From Pseudenterobacter timonensis (lineage in GTDB: Bacteria; Pseudomonadota; Gammaproteobacteria; Enterobacterales; Enterobacteriaceae): 64,000 bases of DNA. The notes below the pieces were generated by a model, which was not told the origin of the DNA, made no database searches, and saw only the letters and a program-made list of their open reading frames with translations. Of this stretch, positions 1 through 13,005 are shown in pieces (positions within the stretch are counted from its first letter, which is position 1; the number at the start of each line of letters is the position of its first letter). Location of the stretch: positions 1 through 64,000 of the forward strand of contig NZ_FCOP01000004.1 of NCBI RefSeq assembly GCF_900021175.1, given 5' to 3'. The translations under genes were made by a program, and so were the position numbers.

Positions 1-454
<454 letters not shown>

Positions 455-587
455 AAAAGTTTGATGCTCAAAGAATTAAACTTCGTAATGAATTACGTGT
501 TCACTCAATGAGACTTGGTATTCATTTTTCGTCCGGGGACGTTAAGAATCCATGTCACCTGAGTGCCCACACAGATTGTCTGATAAA

Positions 588-600
588 TTGTTAAAGAGCA
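588..600 (-). promoter_or_regulatory. rRNA leader boxA antitermination element
   Basis: The minus strand carries TGCTCTTTAACAA, identical to the rRNA boxA recognised by NusB/NusE. It is followed by the conserved leader sequence that contains boxC (about 561-575). It lies between promoter P2 and the mature 16S 5' end, where Nus-dependent antitermination of rrn operons is loaded. In the rest of 455-636 I see only leader RNA and 16S-precursor flanking sequence. Confidence 0.9.
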
Positions 601-636
601 GTGCCGCTTCGTTTTTCGCTGCGGCGCGGGGTGTGC

Positions 637-664
637 ATATTACACTTTCCCGCTTCAGAGTCAA
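637..664 (-). promoter_or_regulatory. rrn P2 promoter
   Basis: On the minus strand a -35 TTGACT (659-664) and a -10 TAATAT (637-642) are separated by 16 bp and followed by a GCACACC discriminator. This is essentially the E. coli rrn P2 arrangement. P2 gives basal, growth-rate-controlled rRNA transcription. Confidence 0.9.
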
Positions 665-767
665 GCTTTTATTTTCGCTTTTCTCCGGGATCCTTCAGCG
701 GCTTTCGCCGGGAGAACCCTGCTGACCCGGCGGCTTGCGTGCCGTTGTTCCGTGTCAGTGGTGGCGC

Positions 768-840
768 ATTATAGGGAGTTCTTCGGCGCTGACAAGCATA
801 AAATTCAAAAAACTTTTTGTTCGCTTATTTTTCAAACTTT
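768..840 (-). promoter_or_regulatory. rrn P1 promoter with AT-rich UP element
   Basis: On the minus strand a -35 TTGTCA (790-795) and a perfect -10 TATAAT (768-773) have the short 16-bp spacer typical of rrn P1, then a GC-rich discriminator GCGCCACC. Upstream (about 797-840) is an A/T-tract-rich stretch consistent with an UP element and Fis sites. P1 is the stringently controlled, ppGpp- and NTP-sensing promoter. The promoter region directly abuts the hemG stop codon and no hemG terminator is visible, so some read-through from hemG is possible. Confidence 0.9.
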
Positions 841-847
841 ACGCTTA

Positions 848-1390
848 TTAAAAGTGCGAATAGTCTGCTAATTGAGCAATATCACGGGCAAAACTGGCTA
901 CCTGCCGCCAGTCCGTATAGACCACTTCTTTACGCGTATCCGTTTCGCCGCCCGTCATCTTCATAATGAAGCGAATCATAAAACGGTCATACCAGCGGTA
1001 GCGGGGATAACGCAGCGCGCCCGCGAAAACGGCGCACAGCTCCGGTCGCCAGGGAGAGTGCATCAAAAACTTTCGTGTATAGCTGTTAGTCTGCGGGGTA
1101 CGCTTTTCCGCTTTACGGGCGACCAGGTTGACGGAATAGAAGGCGCCCGGCAATCCATTGAGCGTTGCCGCATGTTTTTTCACAAAACGATCGAGCGCCG
1201 GATGGAAATGGCCATAGCGGATTGACGCGCCAATCACCACGCGATCGTATTGCTCCCAGCTAATCTCCTCCGCACGGTTGAGATTGACCACATCGGCGCA
1301 GATGCCCAGCTCCTGGAGTTCAGACGCCATATAGTGGGCGATTTCACGCGTCTGCCCGTCACGGGTGGAAAAAAGAATTAATGTTTTCAC
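848..1390 (-). CDS. hemG: protoporphyrinogen IX dehydrogenase (menaquinone)
   Basis: Flavodoxin-fold membrane-associated enzyme that oxidises protoporphyrinogen IX to protoporphyrin IX, passing electrons to quinone, in haem synthesis. The 180-residue product begins [14 protein letters not shown]; residues 8-14 form the FMN phosphate-binding loop. I chose the GTG at 1390 because AAGGA lies 7 nt upstream and the reading matches the family N-terminus. The frame stays open to an ATG at 1477, but that extension would run into trkH. Only 10 nt separate it from trkH, so the two are likely cotranscribed. The C-terminus (DYSHF) differs slightly from E. coli. Confidence 0.96.
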   Translation of the reverse strand: MKTLILFSTRDGQTREIAHYMASELQELGICADVVNLNRAEEISWEQYDRVVIGASIRYGHFHPALDRFVKKHAATLNGLPGAFYSVNLVARKAEKRTPQTNSYTRKFLMHSPWRPELCAVFAGALRYPRYRWYDRFMIRFIMKMTGGETDTRKEVVYTDWRQVASFARDIAQLADYSHF

Positions 1391-1400
1391 CGGTCTGTCC

Positions 1401-2852
1401 TTACTCACGCCAGAATGTAGGGGTAAACAGCACCAGCAAAGTGAACACCTCAAGACGGCCAAATAACATATTGGCAATCAGGATCCACTTCGCTACCGGG
1501 TTCATGCTGGCAAAGTTATCCGCCACCACACCAAGCCCCGGCCCAAGGTTATTAAGCGTCGCCACAACCGAAGCGAACGCCGAGAAATCATCTACGCCCG
1601 TGGCGATAATCGCCAGCATACTGACGATAAATACCAGCGCGTAGGCGGAGAAAAATCCCCAAACAGCTTCAAGTATACGTTCTGGCAGCGCGCGGTTGCC
1701 CAGCTTGATGCTATAAACCGCATTTGGATGCACAAGTCGTTTCAGTTCACGGTTCCCCTGCTTAAAGAGCAGGAGGATACGAATCACCTTCAGACCGCCC
1801 CCCGTTGAACCGGCGCAGCCGCCGATAAATGCAGAACAGAGAAGCAGCACCGGCAAAAAGAGCGGCCAGCGGGCAATACTGTCGGTAGTGAATCCGGCGG
1901 TGGTCGCCATCGACACCACCTGGAAGAAGGCCTGATTGAGCGTCGTCATCGCCGAGTTATAGACATCGTGGAACCACAGCACCAGCGTACAGATCACAAC
2001 CAGCGTCAGTTGAACGCCAATAAACATCCTGAACTCCGGGTCGCGCCAGTAGACCTTCAGGCTACGCCCGCTCAGCAACGAGAAGTGCAGGCCATAGTTA
2101 CAGCCGGAGATAAGCAGGAAGATGGCAATGATGGTGTTGATGGTCGGGCTGTCGAAATAGCCAACGCTGGCATCGTGGGTGGAAAAGCCGCCAATCGCGA
2201 TGGTGGCAAAGCTATGCCCGATAGCGTCAAAGGCGGGCATACCGGCAAACCACAGCGCCAGCGCGCAGGCGATGGTCAGCAGAACGTAGATAAGCCACAG
2301 CGTTTTGGCCGTCTCGGCTATACGCGGGCGCATCTTATTATCTTTCAGCGGCCCCGGCATCTCCGCCCGGTAGAGCTGCATTCCCCCTACGCCCAGTATC
2401 GGCAAAATCGCCACGGCCAGCACGATGATCCCCATACCGCCGAACCACTGCAGCATCTGTCGATAAAAAAGAATCGCATGCGGCAGTGAATCAAGCCCGA
2501 CCAGCGTCGTCGCCCCGGTGGTGGTTAACCCGGAGAAGGATTCAAAAAAGGCGTCTGTGACGGTGAGATTAGGCTGTTCAGAGAAGATAAACGGCAGCGC
2601 ACCCACGCTCCCCAGTACGGTCCAGAAGAGCACCACGATAAGAAACCCCTCACGGGATTTCAGTTCGCCTTTCTGCCGGCGGTTCGGCCACCACAGCAGC
2701 GAGCCAATGACCAGCGCCACAAAAAAGGTCTGGGTAAACGCGCGCCCCGCGCCGTCCCGATAGATAAGCGCGACCAGCCCCGGCAGGATCATCGTCCCGG
2801 AAAAGAGTATAACCAGCAGTCCAACGATTCGGGTAATGGCGCGAAAATGCAT
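1401..2852 (-). CDS. trkH: Trk potassium uptake channel subunit TrkH
   Basis: Inner-membrane K+ translocating subunit of the Trk system, partnered with cytoplasmic TrkA. The 483-residue product has the family length. It has four degenerate selectivity-filter loops after paired helices: TTTGAT (about 110-115), IGGFST, TTAGFT and NNLGPG. Many hydrophobic helices are evident. It sits in the pepQ-yigZ-trkH-hemG run seen in E. coli, 40 nt downstream of yigZ. Confidence 0.97.
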   Translation of the reverse strand: MHFRAITRIVGLLVILFSGTMILPGLVALIYRDGAGRAFTQTFFVALVIGSLLWWPNRRQKGELKSREGFLIVVLFWTVLGSVGALPFIFSEQPNLTVTDAFFESFSGLTTTGATTLVGLDSLPHAILFYRQMLQWFGGMGIIVLAVAILPILGVGGMQLYRAEMPGPLKDNKMRPRIAETAKTLWLIYVLLTIACALALWFAGMPAFDAIGHSFATIAIGGFSTHDASVGYFDSPTINTIIAIFLLISGCNYGLHFSLLSGRSLKVYWRDPEFRMFIGVQLTLVVICTLVLWFHDVYNSAMTTLNQAFFQVVSMATTAGFTTDSIARWPLFLPVLLLCSAFIGGCAGSTGGGLKVIRILLLFKQGNRELKRLVHPNAVYSIKLGNRALPERILEAVWGFFSAYALVFIVSMLAIIATGVDDFSAFASVVATLNNLGPGLGVVADNFASMNPVAKWILIANMLFGRLEVFTLLVLFTPTFWRE

Positions 2853-2892
2853 CTCTGCCGCTTCCTTAGATAGTCAAAAAGTAAGGTGGGGA

Positions 2893-3507
2893 TTATTCGT
2901 CAATCGGCATTAATTGCAACGCACCACGGCTAAAATCCGCCAGTTTTGCCGAAAAAGCCGCCCGTTCCGCCTGAGGAAGCGCCACGCGCAATTGCACCAT
3001 AGCCTGATAGTCGCTGTGGACAATCACGCCGTTAAACTGTTTAAGCAGCGTTTCAATACCGGACAACTGTCCGTAATCACACAACAGAGTATATTCGGTC
3101 AGCGGCGTTTTGCGGACGGAGACCAGCTGATTTAGCGCCTGCTGTACGCCGCCGCCATAGGCTTTTACCAGCCCACCGGTGCCCAGCAATATGCCGCCGT
3201 AGTAACGCACCACGACGGCGGTAATTTCCCCAACGCCGCTTCCCATAAGCTGGGAGAGCATCGGTTTGCCTGCTGTACCTGCGGGTTCGCCATCGTCGGA
3301 AAAACCCAGCTGCTGAGAGTCATCCGGCGGCCCGGCCACCCACGCCACGCAGTGGTGGCGTGCGTCAGGATGTTCCGCGCGGACCGACTCCACGAACGCC
3401 TTCGCCGCCTCCACGCCGTCGGTGTGCGCCAGCAGCGTGATGAAGCGGCTTTTCTTGATCTCTTCAACAACGGTGACCGGCCCCGCCGGTATCAGCCAGC
3501 TTTCCAT
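2893..3507 (-). CDS. yigZ: IMPACT/UPF0029 family protein YigZ
   Basis: A 204-residue protein of the IMPACT family (N-terminal UPF0029 domain, C-terminal DUF1949 ferredoxin-like domain). The signature SDDGEPAGTAGKP lies at residues 70-82, preceded by HHCVAWVAG. The molecular role in bacteria is not settled; eukaryotic IMPACT modulates Gcn1-dependent stress signalling. Its ATG overlaps the pepQ stop by one base (TGATG), indicating translational coupling. Confidence 0.93.
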   Translation of the reverse strand: MESWLIPAGPVTVVEEIKKSRFITLLAHTDGVEAAKAFVESVRAEHPDARHHCVAWVAGPPDDSQQLGFSDDGEPAGTAGKPMLSQLMGSGVGEITAVVVRYYGGILLGTGGLVKAYGGGVQQALNQLVSVRKTPLTEYTLLCDYGQLSGIETLLKQFNGVIVHSDYQAMVQLRVALPQAERAAFSAKLADFSRGALQLMPIDE

Positions 3508-4838
3508 CAGGCCAGCTTCAGATCCCGCGTCATGTTCTCGATACCGTTTTCATGGATCACCACGTTATCTTCAATGCGGATACCACCAAACGGTTTCAGC
3601 GCCTCAATTTTCTGCCAGTTGAAGTGCTTGCTGAACTGCCCTTCACGCCACGGATTGAGCAGCGAATCGATGAAGTAGATCCCCGGTTCGATGGTCAGCA
3701 CCATACGCGGCTGCAGCACGCGGGTGCAGCGCAGATAAGGATATTTCGCTGGCGCAGCGAGGTGGGTGCCGGTGTCATCCTGCATAAAGCCTGCGACGTC
3801 ATGCACCTGCAGCCCCAGCGGGTGGCCGATACCGTGCGGCATAAACGGCCCGGTCAGATCGTTTTCCACCATCGCCTCTTCGCTCATGTCGGTCACGATC
3901 TGATGTTTGCGCAGCAGCTTCGCGATGCGCTGATGGAACTGAATATGGTATTCCACGTAGCTGACGCCCGCCTTCATGGTGTCGATCAGCGCCAGCTGTT
4001 CACCGTTAACGTCTTTGATCAGTTCCGCAAATTCCGTATCGCCATTCGCCGCCCAGGTACGGGTGAGGTCTGCCGCATAGCCGTTATATTCCGCCCCGGC
4101 ATCCAGCAGGAAGCTGCGCAGCTCAGAAGGCGCCTGATGGTCAAGTTTGGTGTAGTGCAGAACGGAGGCGTGCTCGTTGAGGGCCACGATGTTGCTGTAC
4201 GGCACATCGGTATCACGATGGCCGGTCGCGGTGAGATAAGCCTGGTTGATATCAAACTCGCTCATGCCTGACAGGAACGCTTCTTGCGCCGCCCGATGGC
4301 CGTTTACTGCCGTTTTCTGCGCCTCGCGCATGCAGGAAAGCTCATAATCGGTCTTATAGGCGCGGTAATAATGCAGATAATCAAGCACCCCTTTCGGGTT
4401 GATTTTATCAGCGACGATATCCAGCCCCAGAGCGCGCTCCGGCACCGGGCCGATATAGGCGATGTTGCCGCGCGCGGCAGGCAGCTGGCTGCCGATACCG
4501 TCAGCCTTCGGCAGCGCAATAACCTCCACCTCTTCAGTCCAGAAGGAGGTGGGCAGCGGTTCAACGTTGTGCCAGTAATCCACCGGCAGATAGAACCAGA
4601 GTTTCGGCTTGTTCACACCGTCCACCAGCAGCCAGCAGTTTGGCACCTGTGTGACCGGCACCCAGGCTTTAAACTGCGGATTGACCTTGAAGGGATAAGG
4701 ATGGTCATCAAGAAAGACGTTTACGAGCTCGCCGGAGTGAATAAGTAACGCATCCAGTTTAAAACGCGCCAGCACATCACGGGTGCGCTCCTGTAACGTA
4801 ACGATATGATTTTTATAAAGTGCGGCCAGGGAGTCCAT
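3507..4838 (-). CDS. pepQ: Xaa-Pro dipeptidase
   Basis: Cytoplasmic M24 metallopeptidase that cleaves dipeptides with C-terminal proline. The 443-residue product carries the dinuclear Mn site at D246, D257, H339, E384 and E423, in the motifs [30 protein letters not shown] and RIEDN. It is first in the minus-strand run leading to hemG and diverges from fadBA across a 190-bp intergenic region. Confidence 0.97.
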   Translation of the reverse strand: MDSLAALYKNHIVTLQERTRDVLARFKLDALLIHSGELVNVFLDDHPYPFKVNPQFKAWVPVTQVPNCWLLVDGVNKPKLWFYLPVDYWHNVEPLPTSFWTEEVEVIALPKADGIGSQLPAARGNIAYIGPVPERALGLDIVADKINPKGVLDYLHYYRAYKTDYELSCMREAQKTAVNGHRAAQEAFLSGMSEFDINQAYLTATGHRDTDVPYSNIVALNEHASVLHYTKLDHQAPSELRSFLLDAGAEYNGYAADLTRTWAANGDTEFAELIKDVNGEQLALIDTMKAGVSYVEYHIQFHQRIAKLLRKHQIVTDMSEEAMVENDLTGPFMPHGIGHPLGLQVHDVAGFMQDDTGTHLAAPAKYPYLRCTRVLQPRMVLTIEPGIYFIDSLLNPWREGQFSKHFNWQKIEALKPFGGIRIEDNVVIHENGIENMTRDLKLA

Positions 4839-4985
4839 CGTTTTTCCTTTCGTTTTTCAGACCTCAAGTTATCGCATATTAGCACACCTGCCCTGTGCTG
4901 CGTGATTTCCACCAAGCGTGATCGGACCAGCAAATATTTAAAGACTAATTTGCATTTTATTAACATAAATTCCACACTCCGCTTC

Positions 4986-5002
4986 ATCTGGTATGACCAG
5001 AT
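4986..5002 (+). promoter_or_regulatory. FadR operator upstream of fadBA
   Basis: The 17-mer ATCTGGTATGACCAGAT has perfect 7-bp inverted arms (ATCTGGT/ACCAGAT) around a 3-bp centre. It is nearly identical to the FadR site of E. coli fadBA and lies 27 bp before the fadB ATG. Binding there would repress transcription until long-chain acyl-CoA releases FadR. A weaker half-match (ATCGGACCAG, 4921-4930) lies upstream. Confidence 0.85.
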
Positions 5003-5028
5003 CCCATTAGTGGATTCAGGAGACTGAC

Positions 5029-7218
5029 ATGCTCTACAAAGGCGACACCCTGTACGTAGACTGGCTGGAAGATGGCATCGCCGAACTGGTGTTCGATGCC
5101 CCCGGCTCAGTGAATAAGCTGGACACCGCGACGGTAGCCAGCCTTGGCAACGCGCTGGACGTGCTTGAAAAACAAACCGACCTGAAAGGTCTGCTGCTGC
5201 GCTCCGAAAAAGCCGCGTTTATCGTCGGCGCGGACATTACCGAATTTCTGTCGCTGTTCCTCGTTCCGCAGGAGCAGCTAAGCCAGTGGCTGCACTTTGC
5301 CAACAGCGTTTTTAACCGCCTGGAAGATCTGCCGGTCCCTACCCTTTCCGCTGTAAATGGCTATGCGCTGGGCGGCGGCTGCGAATGCGTGCTGGCCACC
5401 GACTACCGCCTTGCCACGCCGGATCTGCGTATCGGCCTGCCTGAGACCAAACTGGGTATCATGCCTGGCTTTGGCGGCTCCGTACGTATGCCCCGCATGC
5501 TGGGCGCCGACAGCGCGCTGGAAATTATCGCCGCCGGTAAAGATGTGGGCGCAGAGCAGGCGCTTAAAATCGGCCTGGTCGACGGCCTCGTGAAGCCGGA
5601 AAAACTGAAAGAGGGGGCGCTTGCCGTCCTGCGTCAGGCTATCAACGGCGATCTGGACTGGAAAGCTAAACGTCAGCCGAAACTAGAGCCGCTGAAACTT
5701 AGCAAGATCGAAGCGACCATGAGCTTTACCATCGCGAAAGGGATGGTGATGCAGACGGCGGGTAAACACTATCCGGCGCCGATTACTGCGGTGAAAACTA
5801 TCGAAGCCGCCGCATGCTTTGGCCGCGAAGAGGCGCTGAAGCTGGAGAATCAAAGTTTCGTTCCGCTGGCGCATACCAGCGAAGCGCGCGCCCTGGTTGG
5901 CATCTTCCTCAACGATCAGTATGTAAAAGGCCAGGCGAAAAAACTGACCAAAAACGTTGAGACGCCAAAACAGGCTGCCGTGCTGGGCGCGGGGATTATG
6001 GGCGGCGGCATCGCTTACCAGTCGGCCTGGAAAGGCGTGCCGGTCGTCATGAAAGATATCAACGATAAATCCCTGACGCTCGGTATGACCGAAGCGGCCA
6101 AACTGCTGAACAAGCAGCTGGAGCGTGGCAGGATCGACGGCCTGAAGCTGGCGGGCGTCATTTCAACAATTCACCCTACGCTCGACTATTCCGGCTTTGA
6201 CCGTGTGGATGTCGTGGTCGAAGCGGTGGTCGAAAACCCGAAAGTGAAAAAGGCGGTGCTGACGGAGACCGAAGATAAAGTTCGCCCGGATACCGTTCTG
6301 GCGTCTAATACTTCCACCATTCCTATCAGCGAGCTGGCGAGCGTGCTCAAGCGTCCGGAAAACTTCTGCGGCATGCACTTCTTTAATCCGGTGCATCGTA
6401 TGCCGCTGGTAGAGGTCATTCGTGGCGAAAAAACCTCGGATGAGACGATTGCCAAAGTGGTGGCGTGGGCAAGCAAAATGGGCAAAACGCCGATTGTGGT
6501 CAACGACTGCCCCGGCTTCTTCGTTAACCGCGTACTGTTCCCTTACTTCGCCGGTTTTAGCCAGCTGCTGCGCGACGGCGCTGATTTTCGCAAAATTGAT
6601 AAGGTGATGGAAAAACAGTTCGGCTGGCCGATGGGCCCGGCTTATCTGCTGGATGTGGTGGGTATCGATACCGCGCATCACGCCCAGGCGGTGATGGCGG
6701 CGGGCTTCCCGCAGCGTATGCAGAAAGATTACCGCGACGCCATCGATGCGCTGTTTGAAGCAAACCGTTTCGGCCAGAAAAATGGCCTCGGCTTCTGGCG
6801 CTATAAAGAGGACAACAAAGGCAAGCCGAATAAAGAAGAAGATGCGGCGGTAGACAGCCTGCTGGCAGAAGTGAGCCAGCCGAAACGCGAGTTTAGCGAG
6901 GAAGAGATCATTGCCCGCATGATGATCCCGATGGTGAACGAAGTGGTGCGTTGCCTGGAAGAAGGCATTATCGGTAGCCCGGCAGAAGCGGATATGGCGC
7001 TGGTCTACGGCCTTGGCTTCCCTCCGTTCCATGGCGGCGCGTTCCGCTGGCTGGATACGCTCGGTAGCGCGAAATATCTCGATATGGCCCAGCAGTACCA
7101 GCACCTCGGCCCGCTGTATGAAGTGCCTGAGGGCCTGCGTAACAAAGCCCGCCATAACGAACCGTACTATCCCCCGGTTGAGCCTGCCCGTCCGGCTGGC
7201 GAACTGAAAACGGCTTAA
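5029..7218 (+). CDS. fadB: fatty acid oxidation complex alpha subunit
   Basis: Multifunctional alpha subunit of the aerobic beta-oxidation complex: enoyl-CoA hydratase/isomerase plus L-3-hydroxyacyl-CoA dehydrogenase. The 729 residues match the family length. The N-terminal crotonase domain has catalytic E119 (GGGCEC) and E139. The Rossmann motif [10 protein letters not shown] is at 320-329, and catalytic H450 lies in [11 protein letters not shown]. The start has GGAG 8 nt upstream and lies just after the FadR site. fadA follows 9 nt downstream. Confidence 0.98.
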   Translation: MLYKGDTLYVDWLEDGIAELVFDAPGSVNKLDTATVASLGNALDVLEKQTDLKGLLLRSEKAAFIVGADITEFLSLFLVPQEQLSQWLHFANSVFNRLEDLPVPTLSAVNGYALGGGCECVLATDYRLATPDLRIGLPETKLGIMPGFGGSVRMPRMLGADSALEIIAAGKDVGAEQALKIGLVDGLVKPEKLKEGALAVLRQAINGDLDWKAKRQPKLEPLKLSKIEATMSFTIAKGMVMQTAGKHYPAPITAVKTIEAAACFGREEALKLENQSFVPLAHTSEARALVGIFLNDQYVKGQAKKLTKNVETPKQAAVLGAGIMGGGIAYQSAWKGVPVVMKDINDKSLTLGMTEAAKLLNKQLERGRIDGLKLAGVISTIHPTLDYSGFDRVDVVVEAVVENPKVKKAVLTETEDKVRPDTVLASNTSTIPISELASVLKRPENFCGMHFFNPVHRMPLVEVIRGEKTSDETIAKVVAWASKMGKTPIVVNDCPGFFVNRVLFPYFAGFSQLLRDGADFRKIDKVMEKQFGWPMGPAYLLDVVGIDTAHHAQAVMAAGFPQRMQKDYRDAIDALFEANRFGQKNGLGFWRYKEDNKGKPNKEEDAAVDSLLAEVSQPKREFSEEEIIARMMIPMVNEVVRCLEEGIIGSPAEADMALVYGLGFPPFHGGAFRWLDTLGSAKYLDMAQQYQHLGPLYEVPEGLRNKARHNEPYYPPVEPARPAGELKTA

Positions 7219-8391
<1,173 letters not shown>

Positions 8392-8411
8392 ATCAGGAAA
8401 AGTATCTCAAA

Positions 8412-8460
8412 GCCAGTGACGTCATAACGAGCGTAGCCAACGCCGTTATGGCTCACTGGC
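8412..8460 (+). repeat. long imperfect inverted repeat in the fadA 3' UTR
   Basis: Outer arms GCCAGTGA (8412-8419) and TCACTGGC (8453-8460), plus inner arms CATAACG and CGTTATG, can form a ~49-nt imperfect hairpin. It has no T-run and lies upstream of the proper terminator at 8489. It may stabilise the fadBA mRNA 3' end or be part of a 3'-UTR-derived small RNA; neither can be shown from sequence alone. Confidence 0.6.
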
Positions 8461-8488
8461 GAAGAGAGACAGTTTAGTTGCCGTTCTT

Positions 8489-8515
8489 CCCGCCTGTCAG
8501 GGGCGGGTTTTTTAT
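8489..8515 (+). terminator. intrinsic terminator of fadBA
   Basis: Perfect 6-bp stem CCCGCC/GGCGGG (8489-8494 and 8502-8507) followed by a T-rich tail. It is placed just before the convergent fre stop codon at 8523. Confidence 0.88.
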
Positions 8516-8522
8516 TTAAACT

Positions 8523-9224
8523 TTAAATAAAAGCAAACGCATCCCCGAACAGACGATCTTCACGCGCCTGGCGCTCGTTGCAGAAGAGGTCGCGGGCAAT
8601 TTTCGCCATTTCAAAACGACCAGCGATATAGATATCGTGATCCGCCAGCGTGCCATAGTCCTGCAGTACCGCCGTCAGCACCGTCCCGTTACGCCCGCGC
8701 CAGCCCTCTTCCGGCTGCTCCACGACCGGCTCAATGCGCAGGTTCGGGTGCGTGACGCTCAGCGCTTCCAGTTCGGCCAGATCGTAGAGATGTTTCTCTT
8801 CCCGGCCACCCCAGTAGATGGTGATATCGCGATTTGGATTGCGCGCCAGCGCGGTAAGCAGAATGGAGCGCACGTATGAGAAGCCCGTTCCGCCAGCGAT
8901 CAAAATCAGAGGACGATCCTCGTCGTCGCGCAGCCAGGCTTCGCCGTGGGGAATATCCACCACGATCTGGCGCTCTTTGAGAATGCGGTCCATGACCGCC
9001 ATGGCATAGAGGTTAAGCTCTGACGCACCGATGTGCAGCTCGATAAACTCCTTCTCCGCAGGCGTAGAGGCCATAGAAAAGGGACGCTTATCACGCTCAT
9101 CCATCACCACCATCAGGTATTGGCCCGCACGGAAAGAGAAGGGTGCTTCTGGCACTAAACGGACGCGATATACGGTGTCGGTGATAGCATCTACCGAGGT
9201 CACTTTACAGCTTAAGGTTGTCAT
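8523..9224 (-). CDS. fre: NAD(P)H-flavin reductase
   Basis: Cytoplasmic reductase that supplies reduced flavin (and helps reduce ferric complexes), using NAD(P)H. The 233-residue product has the flavin-binding RPFSMAS motif (RxxS type) and the nucleotide-binding [10 protein letters not shown] segment, in ferredoxin-NADP-reductase domain order. It lies 29 nt downstream of ubiD in the same direction, as in E. coli. Confidence 0.96.
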   Translation of the reverse strand: MTTLSCKVTSVDAITDTVYRVRLVPEAPFSFRAGQYLMVVMDERDKRPFSMASTPAEKEFIELHIGASELNLYAMAVMDRILKERQIVVDIPHGEAWLRDDEDRPLILIAGGTGFSYVRSILLTALARNPNRDITIYWGGREEKHLYDLAELEALSVTHPNLRIEPVVEQPEEGWRGRNGTVLTAVLQDYGTLADHDIYIAGRFEMAKIARDLFCNERQAREDRLFGDAFAFI

Positions 9225-9253
9225 TCGCTCTCTCTGTCGGGAAGTCTATAGGG

Positions 9254-10753
9254 CTAACGGTCACTTTTACCGTTACTCATTATGGCCAGCTCGTCCCAGA
9301 TCGCATCCACGCGTGCGATGACGTCAGGATCTTTTTTGATCGGGCGTCCCCATTCACGCTGGGTTTCACCGGGCCATTTATTGGTGGCGTCCAGTCCCAT
9401 TTTTGAGCCAAGACCGGAAACCGGCGAGGCAAAATCCAGATAATCGATGGGCGTATTTTCCACGAGCACGGTATCCCGCGCCGGATCCATACGCGTAGTA
9501 ATAGCCCAGATAACGTCATTCCAGTCGCGGGCGTTGACGTCATCATCACAGACGATCACAAACTTGGTATACATAAACTGGCGCAGGAAAGACCATACTC
9601 CCATCATGACCCGTTTAGCGTGACCCGCGTACTGCTTCTTCATGGTCACCACGGCGAGACGGTAGGAACAGCCTTCCGGCGGCAGGTAAAAATCGACAAT
9701 TTCCGGGAACTGCTTTTGCAGGATCGGCACGAACACTTCGTTCAGCGCCACGCCCAGCACCGCCGGTTCATCCGGCGGGCGACCGGTATAGGTGGAGTGA
9801 TAGATTGCATCTTCACGCCGGGTAATGTGCGTGACGGTAAAAACCGGGAAATTATCCACTTCGTTATAATAGCCCGTATGATCGCCGTACGGCCCTTCCG
9901 GAGCCATTTCGCCCTGCTCAATATACCCTTCCAGCACGATCTCCGCGCTGGCGGGCACTTCCAGATCGTTGGAAATACACTTAACCACTTCGGTTTTGGT
10001 GCCGCGCAGCAGACCCGCAAACGCATATTCAGAGAGGGTATCGGGCACCGGTGTTACGGCGCCAAGAATGGTGGCCGGATCGGCGCCCAGCGCGACGGAG
10101 ATGGGGAAACGCTCGCCCGGATGAGCCGCGCACCACTCCTGGAAATCAAGCGCGCCGCCGCGGTGGGACAGCCAGCGCATGATGAGCTTGTTTTTGCCAA
10201 TCACCTGCTGGCGGTAAATACCTAAGTTCTGCCGCTCCTTGTGCGGGCCGCGCGTGACGGTCAGCCCCCAGGTGATCAGCGGTGCGGCATCTTCCGGCCA
10301 GCATTGCATAACCGGGATAGCCGTCAGGTCAACCTCGTCTCCCGTCAGCACTTTTTGCTGGCAGGGCGCGCCACGCAGGCGTTTGGTTGGCATATTAAGC
10401 ACCTGCTTAAAATGCGGCAGCTTATCAAAGAGGTCGCGGAAGCCTTTCGGCGGTTCCGGCTCTTTCAGAAAGGCCAGCAGCTTGCCCACTTCCCGTAACG
10501 CGGTGACATCTTCCTGGCCCATGCCCAACGCCACGCGGCGCGGGGTGCCAAAGAGGTTGCACAGAACCGGCATCTCATAGCCTTTGGGATTTTCAAACAG
10601 CAGCGCCGGACCGCCGGCACGCAGGGTGCGGTCGGCAATTTCTGTTATTTCCAGATGAGGATCAACAGGCAGCGTAATGCGTTTAAGTTCACCCTGCTTT
10701 TCGAGCAGCGTCAGGAAGTCGCGTAGATCGTGGTATTTCATGCAGTTAATCAA
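9254..10753 (-). CDS. ubiD: 3-octaprenyl-4-hydroxybenzoate decarboxylase
   Basis: Prenylated-FMN-dependent decarboxylase acting after UbiA in ubiquinone synthesis. The 499-residue product closely follows E. coli UbiD (497 residues) throughout, including [11 protein letters not shown] and RDWNDVIWA. Two in-frame starts are possible: [10 protein letters not shown] (10753) or the internal ATG at 10741. I keep the upstream one because E. coli has a similar short extension. It diverges from rfaH. Confidence 0.95.
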   Translation of the reverse strand: MINCMKYHDLRDFLTLLEKQGELKRITLPVDPHLEITEIADRTLRAGGPALLFENPKGYEMPVLCNLFGTPRRVALGMGQEDVTALREVGKLLAFLKEPEPPKGFRDLFDKLPHFKQVLNMPTKRLRGAPCQQKVLTGDEVDLTAIPVMQCWPEDAAPLITWGLTVTRGPHKERQNLGIYRQQVIGKNKLIMRWLSHRGGALDFQEWCAAHPGERFPISVALGADPATILGAVTPVPDTLSEYAFAGLLRGTKTEVVKCISNDLEVPASAEIVLEGYIEQGEMAPEGPYGDHTGYYNEVDNFPVFTVTHITRREDAIYHSTYTGRPPDEPAVLGVALNEVFVPILQKQFPEIVDFYLPPEGCSYRLAVVTMKKQYAGHAKRVMMGVWSFLRQFMYTKFVIVCDDDVNARDWNDVIWAITTRMDPARDTVLVENTPIDYLDFASPVSGLGSKMGLDATNKWPGETQREWGRPIKKDPDVIARVDAIWDELAIMSNGKSDR

Positions 10754-10923
10754 GGCCTCTCTGTAAGCGCTTCATTATACGGCGTTCCCCCGCGTGATGC
10801 TGTAATTTTGTTAAATTTGGGTGAACTTATACCGTATTATCAACGTCCGGCCATTATAATCAACTTAGCGATCCCGTCGGGGTTTTGGTATGCTTGCGCC
10901 CCGAACCAAGGGAAAGAGTGACT

Positions 10924-11415
10924 ATGCAGGCCTGGTATTTACTGTATTGCAAACGTGGGCAGCTTCAGCGCGCACAGGAACATCTTGAACGTCAGGCGGT
11001 GAACTGCCTGACGCCCGTTATTACGCTCGAAAAAATTCAGCGCGGCAAACGGGTTAAAGTGAGCGAACCGCTATTCCCTAACTACCTCTTCGTGGAGTTT
11101 GACCCGGAAGTGATCCACACCACGACCATCAACGCCACGCGCGGCGTCAGCCACTTTGTGCGGTTTGGCGCGCATCCGGCCATTGTGCCCTCCTCGGTCA
11201 TCCATCAGCTCTCCGTCTATCAGCAACCGGAGGACCTGACCGATCCCGCTACCCCCTTCCCGGGCGATAGCGTGGTGATCACCGAAGGGGCGTTTGAAGG
11301 GTTGCAGGCTATTTTCACCGAGCCAGACGGTGAAGCACGCTCCATGCTGCTGCTTAATCTACTGAACAAGCAGGTGCTGCAGAGCGTGAAAAACACCGAC
11401 TTCCGTAAAGCTTAA
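10924..11415 (+). CDS. rfaH: transcription antiterminator RfaH
   Basis: NusG paralogue that binds ops-paused RNA polymerase and couples transcription to translation in long virulence and envelope operons. The start chosen is [15 protein letters not shown] (163 residues), matching the family; an in-frame ATG at 10885 would add 13 atypical residues. It has an N-terminal NGN domain (to about 100) and a C-terminal KOW-type fold-switching domain (about 110-163). It overlaps convergently with the tatD 3' end by 4 bp. No convincing ops element for it to act on was found in this window. Confidence 0.96.
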   Translation: MQAWYLLYCKRGQLQRAQEHLERQAVNCLTPVITLEKIQRGKRVKVSEPLFPNYLFVEFDPEVIHTTTINATRGVSHFVRFGAHPAIVPSSVIHQLSVYQQPEDLTDPATPFPGDSVVITEGAFEGLQAIFTEPDGEARSMLLLNLLNKQVLQSVKNTDFRKA

Positions 11416-12194
11416 AACTGCACGCCAAAAAGGAGGCGGACGTTATTATCCGTTTGCTCCTCCAGCCATTCGGTCTCTTCGCCCCGCCAGTGCGCCACGC
11501 GTTCAAGAATATGCCCAAGGTAAGCGGGTTCATTGCGACGGGATTTGGGCTTTTGCGGCATATCGCGGGGAAGCAGATAGGGCGCGTCGGTTTCAATCAA
11601 GAGCCGATCGGCGGGAATGTGCGGTAGCAGCTCCCGCAGCGCCAGCCCACGACGCTCGTCACATACCCAACCGGTAATGCCCAGATAAAGCCCGCGATCC
11701 AGGCAATCCTGCGCCTCTTCCCGGGAGCCGGTAAAACAGTGCAATACCCCGCCAGGCAGCTTATCAAGCCAGGGATCAAGCAGCGCCAGAAAACGCGCAT
11801 GCGCGTCACGACAGTGCATAAATACCGGCATCTCCAGCTCCGCTGCCAGCGCAAGCTGTGCCGTAAAGGCCCTTTCCTGCTCGGCGGGCGTCGAGAAATT
11901 ACGGTTAAAATCCAGCCCACATTCGCCAATCGCCGCCACCTGTTCCGTTTGTGCCAGGGCGTAAAGAGCTTCTGCGCTCCCGGAGGTCCACTGGCTGCTG
12001 TCGTGGGGGTGAACCCCGGCGGTTGACCAGCAGCGGGCGTAACGCTGCGCGAACTGCTGCGCCTGCCGGCTCTCTTCATGGTTAGTGCCGGTCAATAGCA
12101 GCCCTTTCACCCCGGCGGCGAAGGCGCGGTCCACCACCTCATCTCTGTCTCTGGCAAACTGCGAACTGGTCAGATTCAGACCGATATCAAACAT
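11412..12194 (-). CDS. tatD: TatD family 3'-5' deoxyribonuclease
   Basis: Cytoplasmic metal-dependent hydrolase with DNase activity, implicated in DNA repair and not needed for Tat export despite its name. The 260-residue product has TIM-barrel metal ligands E91 (GECGLDF), H127 (MHCRDAH), H152 (HCFTG) and D203 (ETDAPY). The N-terminal FDIGLNL replaces the usual DxHxH, as in E. coli TatD. It lies 41 nt after tatC. Confidence 0.95.
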   Translation of the reverse strand: MFDIGLNLTSSQFARDRDEVVDRAFAAGVKGLLLTGTNHEESRQAQQFAQRYARCWSTAGVHPHDSSQWTSGSAEALYALAQTEQVAAIGECGLDFNRNFSTPAEQERAFTAQLALAAELEMPVFMHCRDAHARFLALLDPWLDKLPGGVLHCFTGSREEAQDCLDRGLYLGITGWVCDERRGLALRELLPHIPADRLLIETDAPYLLPRDMPQKPKSRRNEPAYLGHILERVAHWRGEETEWLEEQTDNNVRLLFGVQF

Positions 12195-12235
12195 GGGATC
12201 CCCTATATGACAACCGCCCTGACGGGCGGCTGATT

Positions 12236-13003
12236 TTACTCTTCTGTCGGCGTGTCTGACGTCTCGTCATCCTCATCCGTGCGGCGTTTGCCCACATAGA
12301 AGCGCGAGAAAAAGACCCCCACTTCAAACAGACAATACATGGGTATTGCCAGCAGCGTCTGGGAGAAAACATCCGGCGGCGTCAGCAGCATGCCAATGAC
12401 AAAGGCCGCCACCAGGATATAGGGGCGTTTCTTACGCAGATCCTCCGGCGTGGTTACTCCTACCCAGCAGAGCAGCACGATAGCGACCGGCACCTCAAAC
12501 GCCACGCCAAACGCCATAAAGAGCGCCATAACAAAGCTAAGATAGCTGGCGATATCGGTGGAAACCTGCACCCCTTCGGGCGCGGTATGGGTCAGGAAAC
12601 CAAACGCCAACGGAAAGACCACAAAGTAGGCAAACGCCATACCGATATAAAACAGCAGCGAACTGGAGACCAGCAGCGGGATCACCAGCTTGCGTTCATG
12701 CTTATAGAGGGCTGGCGCCACAAAAGCCCAGACCTGATAAAGAATGACGGGCGCCGAAGCGATGAGCGATACCCAGAACGTCAACTTGATAGGCGTAAAG
12801 AACGGCGAAGCGACGTCAGTAGCAATCATGGTCGCGCCCAGCGGCATCTGCTTGATCAGCGGCGCGGAGACAACCTGGTAGATGTCGTTGGCAAAATAGA
12901 CCAACCCTAAGAAAATTACAAAAACTGCAATAATGCAGTTTAACAGGCGCTTACGCAGCTCAATAAGGTGCGTAATCAGCGGTTGAGTATCATCGACTGC
13001 CAT
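12236..13003 (-). CDS. tatC: Sec-independent protein translocase TatC
   Basis: Polytopic core of the twin-arginine translocase that, with TatB, recognises RR signal peptides. The 255-residue product begins [20 protein letters not shown], the conserved N-terminal TatC motif, and has six hydrophobic helices and a charged C-terminal tail. It is separated from tatB by 2 nt. Confidence 0.97.
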   Translation of the reverse strand: MAVDDTQPLITHLIELRKRLLNCIIAVFVIFLGLVYFANDIYQVVSAPLIKQMPLGATMIATDVASPFFTPIKLTFWVSLIASAPVILYQVWAFVAPALYKHERKLVIPLLVSSSLLFYIGMAFAYFVVFPLAFGFLTHTAPEGVQVSTDIASYLSFVMALFMAFGVAFEVPVAIVLLCWVGVTTPEDLRKKRPYILVAAFVIGMLLTPPDVFSQTLLAIPMYCLFEVGVFFSRFYVGKRRTDEDDETSDTPTEE

Positions 13004-13005
13004 AT

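Noticed and set aside
6163-7155. A 330-codon minus-strand ORF antisense to fadB
   Set aside because: Shadow frame of fadB, with Arg/His-rich composition and no supporting signal.
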